Of a DNA stretch of 64,000 nt, positions 33,610 to 46,619 are shown one piece after another. The notes below the pieces were generated by a model. That model was not told the origin of the DNA and did no database searches. It saw only the letters and a list, made by a program, of their open reading frames with translations. Source of the stretch: Brachionus rotundiformis (Eukaryota > Rotifera > Eurotatoria > Ploima > Brachionidae); contig JAESIW010000179.1 in assembly GCA_016802295.1 (NCBI GenBank), positions 1 to 64,000 of the forward strand, read 5' to 3'. Every line of letters begins with the position of its first letter. Position 1 is the stretch's first letter. Both the position numbers and the translations under genes were made by a program.

Positions 33610-34830
33610 TCAATTTTTTCTACATGGCATGCTTAATTCTGTACATATTCCATTACTTTTTTTCGAGTAATGATCTACTAAATCATTAATGCCATTAAAT
33701 TTTATTTTTGCTTTTAAGATCCAGTATTTCCAAGAACCTGGTGTATCTAATTCACGGCAAATTCTATAATGTTTTATTTTACCATCTGTGTTTCTTACTG
33801 ACAATGAATATATTTGATTTTCATTGCTCGACGAGCCAAATCTGACCATAAAAGCACCTGTGTTCAAATCACTATTAAGAATCTCTTCTGCTTCGGTTCG
33901 ATCCATTTTTCCAACAAACCAATCTTCGTTCCAAATTTCTGCCAAATTTCTCGGGCTCACATAACCTACCTTATCATCTTTGCTTGCTAACCACATAATA
34001 TTGTCCTGCTCTTTTATTGTTATCTTATCACCTTTCCTTAAATTTAGTTCATCGGAATTTTTAGCCTCATAATCTTTAACAACTACACAAATAATTATAG
34101 TATTTACTGAAGATTCTGATTGAGTTCTGATTTGTACGTCTTGAGAAATTTTTTTCTTGTTAAAAGCACCTAGTTCTACATTTTCCAAAAACTTTCCTTT
34201 GAATATAGTTAAATCTTTAGGCTTTAAATTTTGCTCTTGAAAATAGATTTTTTTTTCCAATTTTTTTTCCAAATCAAGTATTTCATTTTTGAGCTTATCA
34301 CCACTCTTTTTTTCCCAATTTTGCGCCAATTGATCGATCTTATTGCGCCAAAAGTCGAAAGAATTCGAATCATCGTCACTCGGATACGGATTTAAGATGT
34401 GACTTATCTTATCTTTTTCGTTTGCTTCTAATTGATTTATTTTCTTCAAATAATCCTCGAATAAATCATCAACAATTTTTTTGTTTTTTTCACGGCACTC
34501 GATTATCTCCTCTTTCATTTTTTCAAAGTGCAACTTAATATAAATAAATGGATCTTGTTTAAGCTGGACATATTTTTCATATAATTCATTTAGTTTGGAA
34601 AAACGTCTCTTTTGCTGTGACATTTGAATAAGTATCTGTTGGGTTTTTTTGTCTGATGAAAATCCATTCTCTGGCACAAAATGTGTCCTTTTGCAATTGG
34701 AACAACTGAAAGAGCTAAGACTTTTAAGGTGTTTTGAGCATAAGCATTCATTACATGGTAATAATACTGGGCTATCGATACGACTTTTACAAAAGAAGCA
34801 TGTAATTAAACTTTCGTCAATAAGCGACAT
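33610..34830 (-). CDS. RING-like, coiled-coil, SH3, SH2 adaptor protein
   Basis: 406 residues, single exon. Residues 11-50 are a RING-like zinc domain (CFFC, LPCNECLCSKH, CSNC-KRTH) with the ligand spacing of the 16.7 kb gene. About 60-230 is charged and helical, likely coiled coil. Residues 244-299 form an SH3 domain (KDYEAKNSDELNLRKGD, GYVSPRNLAEI). Residues 300-406 form an SH2 domain (WFVGKMDRTEAEEIL; FMVRFGS with the phosphotyrosine-binding Arg330; FNGINDLVDHYSKKSNGIC). The SH3-SH2 order and the YSKKSNGIC segment are Src/Abl-like, but the protein ends right after SH2 with no kinase. Predicted to recruit ubiquitin-ligase activity to phosphotyrosine proteins, functionally reminiscent of Cbl (inference). 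Confidence 0.9.
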   Translation of the reverse strand: MSLIDESLITCFFCKSRIDSPVLLPCNECLCSKHLKSLSSFSCSNCKRTHFVPENGFSSDKKTQQILIQMSQQKRRFSKLNELYEKYVQLKQDPFIYIKLHFEKMKEEIIECREKNKKIVDDLFEDYLKKINQLEANEKDKISHILNPYPSDDDSNSFDFWRNKIDQLAQNWEKKSGDKLKNEILDLEKKLEKKIYFQEQNLKPKDLTIFKGKFLENVELGAFNKKKISQDVQIRTQSESSVNTIIICVVVKDYEAKNSDELNLRKGDKITIKEQDNIMWLASKDDKVGYVSPRNLAEIWNEDWFVGKMDRTEAEEILNSDLNTGAFMVRFGSSSNENQIYSLSVRNTDGKIKHYRICRELDTPGSWKYWILKAKIKFNGINDLVDHYSKKSNGICTELSMPCRKN

Positions 34831-34844
34831 TTTAATTTGAGAAA

Positions 34845-37800
34845 ATCTTATGACAAATCTAAGCTTTTAAATTTATAGAATATTTTAGTAAAAATATAGT
34901 AGAGAGCATGTATCAATGATAAGATAATTAAATATCATGTTAGAAATAGATAAGTAATTTATTATTTTATGATTGTCGTATTTTATTTTGATATTTTTAA
35001 ATGTTTAAACTTTAAATTTTAATCAAATAGCATAACCCTTGAATTTTTGTTCATCAATTAAAGTTATAAATAAACTTTCAGAATATATCTAATTTAATTT
35101 CGATATTCGTGACTGTAGAAATAAATATCTGATTTTAAAATATATTATTTAATTACAACGGTAGTTGAAAAATTTCTGATTTTATATTTACAAGTGCCAC
35201 GCTAGCAATTCAATTTTTTTTTAAGATTTAAGATTAATAAAATAATTCTTTAAAAATAAACATAATAAAGGTTAATTATTTTGTATTTCATTCCAACCTC
35301 TAGGCTTTTTTTTGAAAAATTTTCCTGGAATAACTGACTGAATGCTATTGTTAATTTATTTTTACAAACAAAGATTTTGTAATACTCAATAAAAGTATTT
35401 AATTATTCTTGTATTTCGATGCCTTGATAAATTTTAGATTGAATTAAAAAAATAAATATTAAATTAAAAAGAAAAATTAGAAATATTAAAATAATTAAAT
35501 ATGAGAGGAGTCAAAATATTCCTAAATTTTCTTAATTAAAATAAAATTTTAGCAAAATTTAAAAAAATCAAGATTAGAAAAATTCGAAAATAATTTGCAT
35601 TAAAATATAAAAAATTAATTCACGTTAATTATCGTAATTATCAAATTCATTTGTTTTGTTAAATTAATAGAGATACATATGATATGTATCTGCATTTTCG
35701 ATTATCAACTTCAATTTTTCTCTTATATTTATTTGAAACTTAAATAAATTATGTACCTTAAATAGAAGCAAACATGTTGAAAAAAAATGTAAATTTTTTA
35801 TCTTTTGTAAATTTTTTAAAACTGAAAAGGATATAAATTTGGCAAGCATTGTTATTTTTGGCATTATTTTCAATAGAATATTCTCTAAAATCTTATTAAC
35901 TTGCAATATTAATAATCAATATCGTAAAAGGTTATTAAGTTGATATATGTAATGATATTTAATAGAATTACATATATTAATATAATTTTTAATGTTAAAA
36001 TTATCGATTTAATCATCGATTTTTCTTTATTTCCTAGTTTAAGTTTAGGTAGTATTTTCAAAAGTACTTAAATTATTAAATTTAAGTAGTTTATCTCAAG
36101 GAATCTAGTTAATGATATTTTTTTATGTCACTACTTTTTTCTTTTTTCCTTACTTAGACATTAATCAATTTGAATATAAATAAAAATATGCAAAAATAAA
36201 TCAATATTAACGTGTTACCTTGGTAAAGAAAGATTTTATAAAATTTTTTAAGTTAATACGTGAATTTTGGGTATGCATGTTTAAAATAAAAAATATATGA
36301 AAAAATATTAAAATTATTTCATTTTAAATTAAAATGCACAAACATTAAGAATTGATTATTGATTCTGTTTCTAAGTATCAACTTGGTTTCAATTTTTTAA
36401 ATTTAATTTTTTAAGTGTTATAATAAAATAAAAAAATTTGTGTTAAATTATAAAATGCGCTTGCAAATGAAAAGTAAATCAAATCAAAAAACAATATGGA
36501 AAAAATAAAGTTGTTAAATTTTAAGTCACAAAATAATTATTCTCACTTTTTATCATTAAATAAAAAAAACTCGAAGAAAATTCTTAAATGCTATTAAAAT
36601 TTTATACATATATTTAATAATTGACTTAATTATGATCTAAATATTTGAAAAAGTGTATCCATAAAATAACATCTAACCGCGAAATCATCATTTTTAATTT
36701 TAAATTCAATAATTATACTTTTAAAAATTCTTTACTAAATAATTAGTTTTAATAAAAAACAATGAACAAAAAAAACTAATAAACCATCGCTTCAAACTTA
36801 TTAAGTTAGCATAAGTAAACTAAAAATCATGAATTTAAACTATTTAAGTAAAAAATTAACCAAAAATACATTGGCTTCAATTTACAAATACTACCAAAAC
36901 AACTCAATGCGCATTAACTAAAGAGCTTAAGTTAATTATTTTAATTTTTTTCATTTTTTTTCCAAATATTTAATTAAGTAATTAACAGGTAGAGGGTGAT
37001 AATCAACAAAATTATTTAAATATTTTTCATACAAAAATATCATCATTTTCAAAATTCAGAATTAATTAAATAAAGCAACTAATAAGACAATATATTTTTT
37101 ATTTTGAGCATCTTTTTGGTACCAATTATTTTTCTATCTAGATTTTAAAATCATCTCTTATATTTATTAATGATCTGAGCTATTAATTAAATTTTAATTT
37201 TTTGTGAGGTCAATGGCTTTATGAAAAAAAATAAAGAAACAACAAAATTTAAAACGAAATTTTGGTTTCATTTTGGAAACAAATTTTGTTTTGAAAATTT
37301 TTGACTTTTTAAATCGTTAGGTATAAATAAATAAAAATAAAAAGAAAAATATCTAGAGCAGTTATTCTAAACAAAAAATTATAAAAACATATATATATAT
37401 TTATATAATAAACTATGGAATTAAGCACTATTTTAAACAATAGGCCTAGCTCTGTTGGAGTCGAACTTGAAAAATAGTAGGAATTTTAAAAACCAACAAA
37501 TTAACATCTATTCTAGGTAAAACGCTCAGGTAGATGAATTAAAAACATTTTTTTAAATGGTCCAAAAAACATAATTATGCCATGAAACCTTTTTTGAACA
37601 AGTAACCAAGCTACTAAATGGAAACGAAAAACAACACAAATTCCTAAATAGCTGAAAAGTTTCTTTTTTTTCAAAAAAAATGGTCAACTGCCACAAAAAG
37701 CTTTATTAGGAAATTCCTTGACAACGCAAGAATAAATTATAAAAGCTTCTCTTCTTTCGCATATTCAAGAGCAAAACTTCTGCTTTTCTGGAGCTTTAAG

Positions 37801-38315
37801 CGCCAATGAGACCATTAACGCTTCCATTACTTGCGTGTTTATAAATATGGTTCGATATTATTTGGGCTGGGAATGTGAATTAATCGAAAATTATGCTCAA
37901 ATAAATTGCATAACATTCTGAAAAAAATCAGACGATTTTCAAAATTATGTCAAAATTGTTTTATATAGAACAAGAAATTCAGATATATTTTGTTTAAATA
38001 TGAAAAAAAAAAGAAAAACTAATATAAAAATTTTCTATCCAAAAGGAAGATTGTCTACATTTTGTATGGTAATTCGATAGTATTGAAAAATGGTGTGATT
38101 TTTATTTTAGAAAAGGATTAAACCCCGCATTATAAGGTGATTCACCAATTTTTTTTCCTAGTTGAATAAAAAGGTAAAGAAAGGATTTTAATCTTAATTT
38201 ATTAAAAAATAAATTTTCAAAAAAAAAATGTATATAAAAAAAATTAACTCTTGCATCGCCATCATTCAAACTTTTTCTTAATTTTTAATTGTTTTTGAGC
38301 GTGTGAGTCAACATT
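34845..38315. other. AT-rich gene desert upstream of NPC1
   Basis: About 3.5 kb with no supportable gene. An 80-codon frame at 35664-35906 lacks a signal peptide or domain and is treated as chance. Slightly GC-richer patches near 37440-37880 are unexplained. Confidence 0.5.
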
Positions 38316-38320
38316 CTGTG

Positions 38321-38327
38321 TATAAAT
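38321..38327 (+). promoter_or_regulatory. possible TATA box upstream of NPC1
   Basis: TATAAAT about 115 bases before the NPC1 ATG. It is a weak call in such AT-rich DNA. Confidence 0.25.
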
Positions 38328-38442
38328 CGATTTAAAAATTATGAAAATAAAATAGCTCGTGGAATTCAAAGCAAAAAATCGGATGATTTCTATTCAAAAA
38401 GCTAGTTTTTTTTTAAAATAAACTATTTACCAATTCTTCTAG

Positions 38443-41400
38443 ATGAACTATCCAAGTTTTGTCGTGTTTTTAGTCCTAATTTACAAATGCCAGTCAAAAT
38501 GTGTGATGTACGACGCTTGCGCCAACCTCAGTCCGCTGTACCAAGGCCAGAGCCCGTTTGAGGCCAGGTGGCAGAACTGTGAGTACAACGGAGAACCGCG
38601 GCCCATCGACAACCAACATTTGGTCGATGTGTACAAAAAGCTTTGTCCATCGTTGTACAACGGCGACGACAAACAAGCATTGTGCTGCTCAGCCAACCAG
38701 ATCCGCATCCTGAGCAAAAGCTTAAGCGAAGCAGAGGCCGTAATCGGCTCGTGTCCCTCTTGCTACTTCAATTTCCGCAACTTCTGGTGCCAAATCACCT
38801 GCCATCCGGACCAGCACAAATTTGTACAGCCCATAGAGTACCAATACATTGAAACCAACAACTTTACACACATGCTACACGAGTACGAAAAGGCCAAGCA
38901 ATTGTACGAATCCGGGGACTATCCGAGCTACGACTACGCCAACGAGAACTTGGACGATGCCAAGCCCAAGCAAATGGGCTATGTAGTATCCAAAATAAAT
39001 GTGTACTTGAACCGCAAGTACATTAGCAGCTTGATAGAGTCATGCCATGACTTGAAGCTGTACGGAAGCGATGCTTTGCAAGGATTTTGTGGTGTGCCGG
39101 CAAAACAGTGCACGCCAGAACAGTACGCCAAGCACATGGGCCTTGAAGTCCAACAGAATCCATTCAAAATGAACTTTATTCTCAATCAAACCAAGTCAAA
39201 GATGGTGCCCATTCACCGCAGGAGGGTCAATGAGCTCAAACGAACAGAGACAGAGGACACTGTCGACTTTTTAATCACACCAATCTTGCCAAAATATTTC
39301 ATGTGCAATGAGAGTTTTCAGTTTGGTGACTTGGACTACGGTTCCAAATGCAGTTGCAAGGTAAAAAAACAAAAAATTAACTTTTAAATGATCAGTCCAA
39401 TTAAAGAAGTAAATATTTGCATTAGGCATGTTTGGTCTAAAGCTTTTATGTCAAAAGTCACCCTTCTTTTCTTTTCTAAACTATGAATTAATTAATTTTA
39501 TGAATAGTTTGAATGATGAATTTTTAATTAGTCATTTTTTAAATAACTTTTGAGTGAATAATTACTCTAGATTAAAATTTATAATTGATAATTAGAAAAA
39601 AAAATTGAATCATTTTTAAATATGTACCTAAATGTTTTATTTATCATATAAAGAAGGTTAAACTTTGTTAAATAAAAGTCTTAAGTTTCATAATTATAAA
39701 TAATATAAGCTTCAAAATTTTATATTGGCTTTAAGTTTTTTAAATTATTTTTTTAGTTAAATAATTGTTATATTTATTTTCTTTATCTAAAACAAGCTTT
39801 AAAATTTAATATTATTTATTTAGAATTTTGATAGCTTTTATCAATTATAAAAATTGTGTCAGTAAGAATATTAAAAACTATTATTATGTAGTTTCATGAT
39901 TCTAATTTTTGAATAACTATATTTAAAGCTGTTAACTCAATCAATCAAGATTTAGTAAAACATTTATAGTATAGTTATCTAAATAAGTAAAATTTTTCTT
40001 GTGATTTTATGTACATTTTAAGAATAGGTATAGGAGCAGATAGGTGTAAAATTTTTAATAAAATAATAATAAACTTAAATGAGCCGATAATCTAATTTTA
40101 GCTTCAGAACTTTCTTTAAACTCTGAAACATTAATTTTTTGTTTTTAAATTAAAAATAAATTCTTCGAAAATTCTAAAAATTCTTGTTACTTAATTAATC
40201 AATAAATAAATTTCTAACCATTATTTATCAGTTTTCATTTTCAACTGATTAACTGCATATACCAAAAATGCAATATTTATTGTCAATGATACAGTTAATG
40301 AATTAAAAATGATAAAAATAATAATTATTTAATATCCATTAAGATTTTCAGTTTTTATCTGAAAGTCGGAAAAACTTATTACTGACCTATTTTCGAAGGA
40401 AAATTTTTTTTTAAATTATCTAATTCAAAAATTAAAAAAAGGAACTTAAAACCTCAAATATAATCTAATTTGCTAATGTAAAAAATACAAAATTAAATAA
40501 AATTTTTAATAAATTGATTCAATAGGAAAATTTTAATTTTTGTTCTAATTAAATAAAAGGCATGTCAGGCATCATGCGAAATTTACGACGAGTTTCTGAT
40601 CAAATCAAGACCTCAGTTCAAAGTTGGCAAGGCAGATGGTGCAGCATTTATCATGTCATTTGTTTTTGTGTTTTTTATAGCCTTTTTTGCAAGATATCTT
40701 TATATAAAACACATTAAGCCAAAGACAGCAATGGGTCAAAATTCGTCAACATCTTCCTCCATCGACAGCTCTGAAAATCAAAATTTTGAACCTAAAAAGC
40801 CAAAAAAATGGTTCATTTTTTCCTGTTTGTGTCCAAAAGAAAGCAAAAAATCACTCTTGACTGAAGTGGATGTGTCTAATGAACCATCAAGAAGGTCCAG
40901 GTACAAAAAAAAACTCAAAAGTGGACTCAAAAAAGTAAATTTTTTGGACAAAATGCTACAATTTGGTGACAAATTAGAGCGTGTAATCGAGCTCAAATTT
41001 CAAAACTTGGGAAAATTTTGTGCTACTTATCCAGCCTTAGTTCTAACTATAGGCCTTTTATTCTGCTGTCTAATGTGCATTGGATACTTTAATTTTAAAA
41101 TAGAAAAAGATCCAATTAAACTTTGGTCAGCTGACTCCTCAATCGCTAGACAAAACAAAAAATATTTTGACCAACATTTTGGTCCATTCTATCGCATAAC
41201 CCAGTTGATAATAGAGCCGAAATCAACTCTTGAGCCAACAATGTACCAGAACTTGACCGTAACCAGTTTACAAGTGAACGTTTTACGAGAAGCATTCCAA
41301 TTATATTCCAAACTAATGAACATAAAATCACCAGTATCTCTTGATGAAATATGCTTCAAGCCCTTAGAGCCTGAGAACCCAAACTGTGCAGTACAGTCCG

Positions 41401-44400
41401 TTTTTCAATACTTCCAAAACGACGAACAGAAAATTCGTACCATGTTCGAAAATGAAGACGAAACCTACAGCTATTTACAGGCATGTATGCGCAATCCGCT
41501 CACTGCAAACTGTTTAAGCAGCTATGGTGGACCTATCCAGCCTTACCTGGCTTTAGGCAGCTATGACACGACCAAAACAGATTACATAAACGCGGGCTCA
41601 CTTATCATCAATTTTATTATAAACAACTACATAAACGAGGACAAAAAAAATACCAAAGCAATGACATGGGAAGCTCAAGCTCTCAGTGTCCTTAACAACT
41701 ATACATCTGAGCTCATAAACGTCTACTACACTACTGAAAGATCAATAGAGGACGAGCTAGAGCGCGAGTCCAAAGCAGATATTAAAATAATTGCCATAAG
41801 CTATTTGGCAATGTTTTTCTATCTAACAATTACATTGGGAAAGTATTCCAGCCTCAATTTAAAAGTGGTGATTCTCGAGATGAAAATATTCCTGGCTATG
41901 GCTGGTGTATCTCTGGTCATTCTAAGTGTTTTCTCAAGTGGAGGATTTTTTGCCAACATCGGTGTGCCTTCTACACTCATCACACTCGAAGTCATTCCAT
42001 TTCTATTGCTAGCAGTTGGTGTAGACAATGTTTACATTTTGGTTCAAACTTACCAAAATGACGAAAGACGGCCCGGTGAAAGCATTGAGGAGCAAATATC
42101 GCGCATAGTAGGCAAAGTTGGCCCGAGTATGCTGCTTACGGGCACAACCCAGTCAGCTGCATTTCTCATCTCGGCGCTTACGCCCATGCCTGGTGTGCGC
42201 GCCTTCAGTTTGTATGCCAGTCTGGCCATTATTATCAACTTTACAATGCAAATAACATGCTTTGTAGTGTTGTTGACTTTGGATGCCAAGCGCGAACAGT
42301 CCAATCGCATTGATCTTATATGCTGTGTTAAGCTTAACCTAAGTGCCATTGGTGACAAGCTGCAAAAAAGAAAATCTTTTTTATATAAATTTTTTAAAAA
42401 TGTCTACACGCCAATCTTGTTCAACAATGTAGTGAGAGCAGTTGTTATTGTGGTGTTTGTGGGCTTTTTTTTTGCATGCTTAGCAATGTGCGACAAAATA
42501 AAAGTTGGTCTGGATCAAAAGCTAACCATGCCACAAGATTCCTATCAGCTAAAGTATTTTCAAGCGCTGCAGAAGCATTTGTCTGTAGGTCCACCGGTCT
42601 ATTTTGTTCTCAAGGATGGTTACGATTATACCAGTGTGGATAATTTGCGCAAGTTGTGTGGTTCGCCAGCCTGTGAGACCAACTCGCTTCAATCATTGAT
42701 CTCGTCAGCGTCTTTTTTTCCAAACCAGACCTATATTGCGCAACCACCCGAAAACTGGCTAGACGACTACATGGAATGGCTCACGGCCAAGAGTCCTTCC
42801 TACTGTTGTTATGAATATACTGCTGAGAAAAAATTTTGTGACTATGCCAAGCTGTCCATGGACGAGGCCAATGAGTGCCACAAGTGTCCAATAAAAAAGG
42901 TCAAGTACGGCTTTCCGGACCAGAACACATTATTAAATTATGCCAAGTATTTTTTAAACCAAAATCCGTCTAGGCATTGTATCAAGGCTGGTCATGCAAT
43001 GCACGGAAGTGCGGTTAATTTACAAGAGGACAACGATGGTCATGTCATTTCAATCGGATGTATTTCTTAATATAAAATTTTAATTATTCTATTTATTTTA
43101 TGTTTAATTAGCTTCACATTTTATGGCCTACCATAAGGTGCTCTCTACATCAGAGGATTTTATAAATGCTTTGCGATCAGCTCATAAGATATCGGAAGCA
43201 ATTACTCAAATGCTTAATGATGGCTCTAATTCTAGCCGGAAATATGAAGTTTTTCCATACAGGTTGGTAATTATTTTTGAAACAAAAGATTACACCTTAG
43301 TAAATTTAAGACCCTCTCAGTTCCTATTAATTCTTTCTTACTTTGTACCATAGGCGATCTACCGGAGGTTGCCTCCGTAAGTTTGTTTGCCGTAGTTTAT
43401 TATTAGAGTTTTTTATTAATGTTCAAAAAAAAAGACAATTTTTGGTCAAACAATTATTAAAATTTAGAATCTAAAAACATACATCAAATATAATAATTTA
43501 AAAGATAATAACAGATATTCTTTTTTATGAATTAAAAAATAAAAATTTTAGAAAAATTATACTTATGATAAAAAAATATCACTTGAATAATAAAAAGAAT
43601 ACTTTGTTTTGGATGTAAGGATAAAATACTTATTTTATAAAATGATTATAGGAAGCTGAAAAATTATTTTAAACGATAAAATAATTTAAATAAATGTTTA
43701 CTTAGTTTAATTGTCAAGATAAATAATAAATGTATATTAAATCTAACTAGCTTAACTTTGTTATTCTGTAGTTCTAACCTAACTAATGATTCTATTTAAT
43801 CAAAATTTTAAGTCAAAGTTTACATCAAGCTTATTTGTTTTATCAAAATATAAACTTTTATAGTTTAAAATTCTAAAAAATTGTTTTGAATATAAAAAAA
43901 GTAATCATTTTATAATTTTTAAATTTAAAATCTCTTGTCAATTAAGCAAAGAATATTAATCGTAAAACTTTTTAAATTATTTTTATGTTTGAAACCATTT
44001 TTAACTTAAAATTTATTTTTATGTAAAAAAAAGTTTGTTTTTTTAAAAATTGTTTAAACAAATTAAAATATTTAATTAATTTTTTTTAAAGTATATTTTA
44101 TGTGTTTTATGAGCAGTATTTGACAATTTGGCAAGATGCTACAATGCAATTAATCTTGACATTATTCGCTATATTTTTATGTACATTTATCTTGTTATCA
44201 TTCGATTTGTTCACAGCCTTGATAGTTACAGTCTTAATCGCTATCATAATTATAGACATGGTTGGAATAATGTATTTATGGAACATAGAGCTAAACGCCA
44301 TTTCGTTAGTAAACTTGGTTATTGCAATTGGCATATCGGTCGAGTTTTGCTCGCATATAGCCCGCGCTTTTGCCATTAGTGACGCCAATTCTCGAAAAGA

Positions 44401-45993
44401 AAGAGCCAGCGAGGCCTTGTCAATAATGGGTCCACCTGTTTTCAGTGGTGTTTTGCAAAGTATTGTTGGAATAAGTGTTCTAGCGTTCGCTCATTCCCAA
44501 CTTTTTCAAGTATTCTACTTCAGAATGTACATTAGTATACTGCTTCTTGGTCTAACACATGGACTTATTTTTTTACCTGTTCTATTAACCTATATTGGTA
44601 AGTTAACAAATTAATATACAATTAAACACTTATAAAGTTATATAAATATTATTTTTGACTATAAAAAAAACATCGAAGCTATAAAAATATGTTTTAATTA
44701 TATTACTTAATTTATATTCTTTAATAATAATTATTATGAACAACTATCGCGATGAGTTGATTTCGTCAATTTTGTCATATATAAAATGCATTCTGTGTTG
44801 GTAACCGCGTTTACTCCTCGCTGAACCAGAACAGCTCATGGAGTCGTTTAGTTTATAAGTTTTTTTGGATTGAGCCAATTAACTTTAGTTAACCATTAGC
44901 TTTTATGAAGAATTCGACTAGATCTTCTCTCTTCTCTTGGTTGTGAGTCCCCACTTCTCTCATCTCGTCTCATATGATAATTGAGACAAATTTTGTAGCT
45001 CTTATTTGTACCTTCTCGATCACTAAGATGTCCACCGAATACTCGAGGTGGGGTCTAACAAATTTCCCATTAAGCTTCTTGAACGTACCAACTGACCATG
45101 ACTAAAGCTTTGAATAATTGTAAAAGTACCATATTAGGTTTTTGACTTGTCGTAGAATACCATAAACTTTCATTTATTAACATTAAAATTAATCATCTAG
45201 TTCACGGCCCATCTGACCAGACAATCCATGCCTACTTGCAATTTTGTAAGACCCAATTGATTTCTTATAACACCAATAAGCTTTGTGTCAGTGTCTTGAA
45301 TTTTGAGTAAGAAAAGCAATTACTTTAATAAATGATAAAATATCATAAAAAAAATTTAAATTATTTTCTATTTACTATCTATTTTAAAATAATCATTAAA
45401 AAAAAAATTTTTGATATAATAAAAATTCAATAATTTACTAATTTTTAAATAATTAAAATTATGAAAATTTTTTCTCTAAAGGACGCTCTTCGAACCATTT
45501 GGCTGTGTACAGAGCTCGGGCAAATTTTGAAATTAAATTCTCAAATAAGTCCGAATTCGACAACTCTCAAGTCCAGCTTAAAAAAGAAGACTCTGAGTGG
45601 TCAGACCAGAACAAATCGAATCACCAAGTGCCCACTAACTCACCTGATTTTGACCCCAATCAAATCGAATATGAAGATGAGTTTGACGATTTTCAAATAA
45701 AAAACCAATTTTTGCGCTCACCAGAGAAAACAACTGCAAAAAATGTCGGCCGAGATTCGCCTGTGTCACGTGACTGCTTGCTCAGCAACGAAAATGAGTC
45801 AAATAATAGCGGAGAAATGGCCGATGAACAGGTTTTAAAAACTAGTGTAGCTCAGCGAGCAGTTTCACTTAGTATTCCCACAAGGAAAAAAACCATCGAG
45901 AATGAGGACAGCTTTTTATCTAAATCTCTAAACTCAAAACTAAAATTTAATAATAGTCGAACTAAATCAAATTCAGAATCGCTAAATATTTAA
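38443..45993 (+). CDS. NPC1: NPC intracellular cholesterol transporter 1
   Basis: Five exons: 38443-39360, 40560-43059, 43112-43262, 44092-44597 and 45482-45993. All GT...AG junctions keep frame, giving 1222 residues (human about 1278). Signal peptide near 1-18, then the Cys-rich N-terminal sterol-binding domain (CVMYDAC, CCSANQI, CPSCYFNF, CGVPAKQC). A Pro-poor linker and the first membrane helix follow (exon 2 start). The sterol-sensing domain at about 715-880 contains EVIPFLLLAVGVDN and QITCFVVLLTLD. The C-terminal Patched-like helices contain VFYEQYLTI, NLVIAIGISVEFCSHI and FYFRMYISILLLG. It moves cholesterol out of lysosomes with NPC2. The C-terminus lacks the mammalian LLNF lysosomal signal. 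A TTCTTCTAG acceptor-like site sits directly before the ATG. Confidence 0.95.
39361..40559 (+). other. NPC1 intron 1
   Basis: 1.2 kb, GT...AG, AT-rich. No nested gene seen. Confidence 0.8.
43263..44091 (+). other. NPC1 intron 3
   Basis: 829 bases. It contains a small GC-rich hairpin at 43363-43377 (CGGAGG-TTG-CCTCCG), conspicuous in this AT-rich context. Confidence 0.75.
44598..45481 (+). other. NPC1 intron 4, with antisense LINE relic
   Basis: 884 bases. It harbours a GC-richer decayed LINE fragment on the minus strand at 44889-45059 and probably its flanks to about 45260. Confidence 0.75.
44889..45059 (-). mobile_element. non-LTR retrotransposon relic in NPC1 intron 4
   Basis: One 57-codon frame with a single internal stop reads VRPHLEYSVDIL, then IEKVQIRATKFVS and REDLVEFFIKANG. 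These are the successive motifs VRPhLEYasvvW, iEkVQrRATK and RgDLIevFKilnG of LINE reverse transcriptase C-terminal regions. Antisense to the host gene. Confidence 0.8.
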
Positions 45994-45999
45994 TTGAAT

Positions 46000-46600
46000 G
46001 CTCAATAGTTTTGTGTGCAAAAATATTTTATATTTTTTTTAAATTCTCTTTTTTTAATGACAATTTTCGCGATTACCATTAATTTTACCATTACGGTGCT
46101 AAGTCGATTTTGTATTCTAGAGCATATATTTTAAATTTAATTTAAAAAATCGGTAGAATTTAAGTTTTACTCAGGACTTAAAGATTGATATTTTGTTTTT
46201 ATTTTTAAATAGGCTTTTATTTTTTTCTAGTTTTGTATTTTTAATTATAGTTTGACTTCGGTTGGTAAAAATTCATATTTATTTTTTTTTTTTAAATTAT
46301 CTAATAAAAAATTTCAAAAATATTAATTAAATATTTCTTATAGATAAATGTTTGGGCACAAAAATTATATTTTTAAAGTTCTAAAAGAAACCTTATCTTA
46401 ATCTGTCTTGCGTCAAATTAATTTTTTTAATAAAAGAAATTAAATTTCATCTAAATGAAATTCTGTTTATTTATAATCTAAAAGTTCAATATATCTATTT
46501 TAACTCAAGAAAAAATAATATCGTGTTTTCTTGAAAGATAATGAAAATTAAAAAAAAATAAAATTTGATAGATATAAAAATTTATTCAATTTTTAGTAAG
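46000..46600. other. NPC1 3' flank
   Basis: AT-rich, likely including the 3' UTR. No other feature. Confidence 0.5.
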
Positions 46601-46619
46601 ACAAAGTCGGTAAAATAAT

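Noticed and set aside
35664..35906. 80-codon minus-strand frame
   Set aside because: No signal peptide, domain or promoter context. Composition is as expected for AT-rich noncoding DNA.
37440..37475. TTCGACTCCAAC on the minus strand, resembling a tRNA T-arm
   Set aside because: No matching acceptor, D or anticodon stems could be placed around it.
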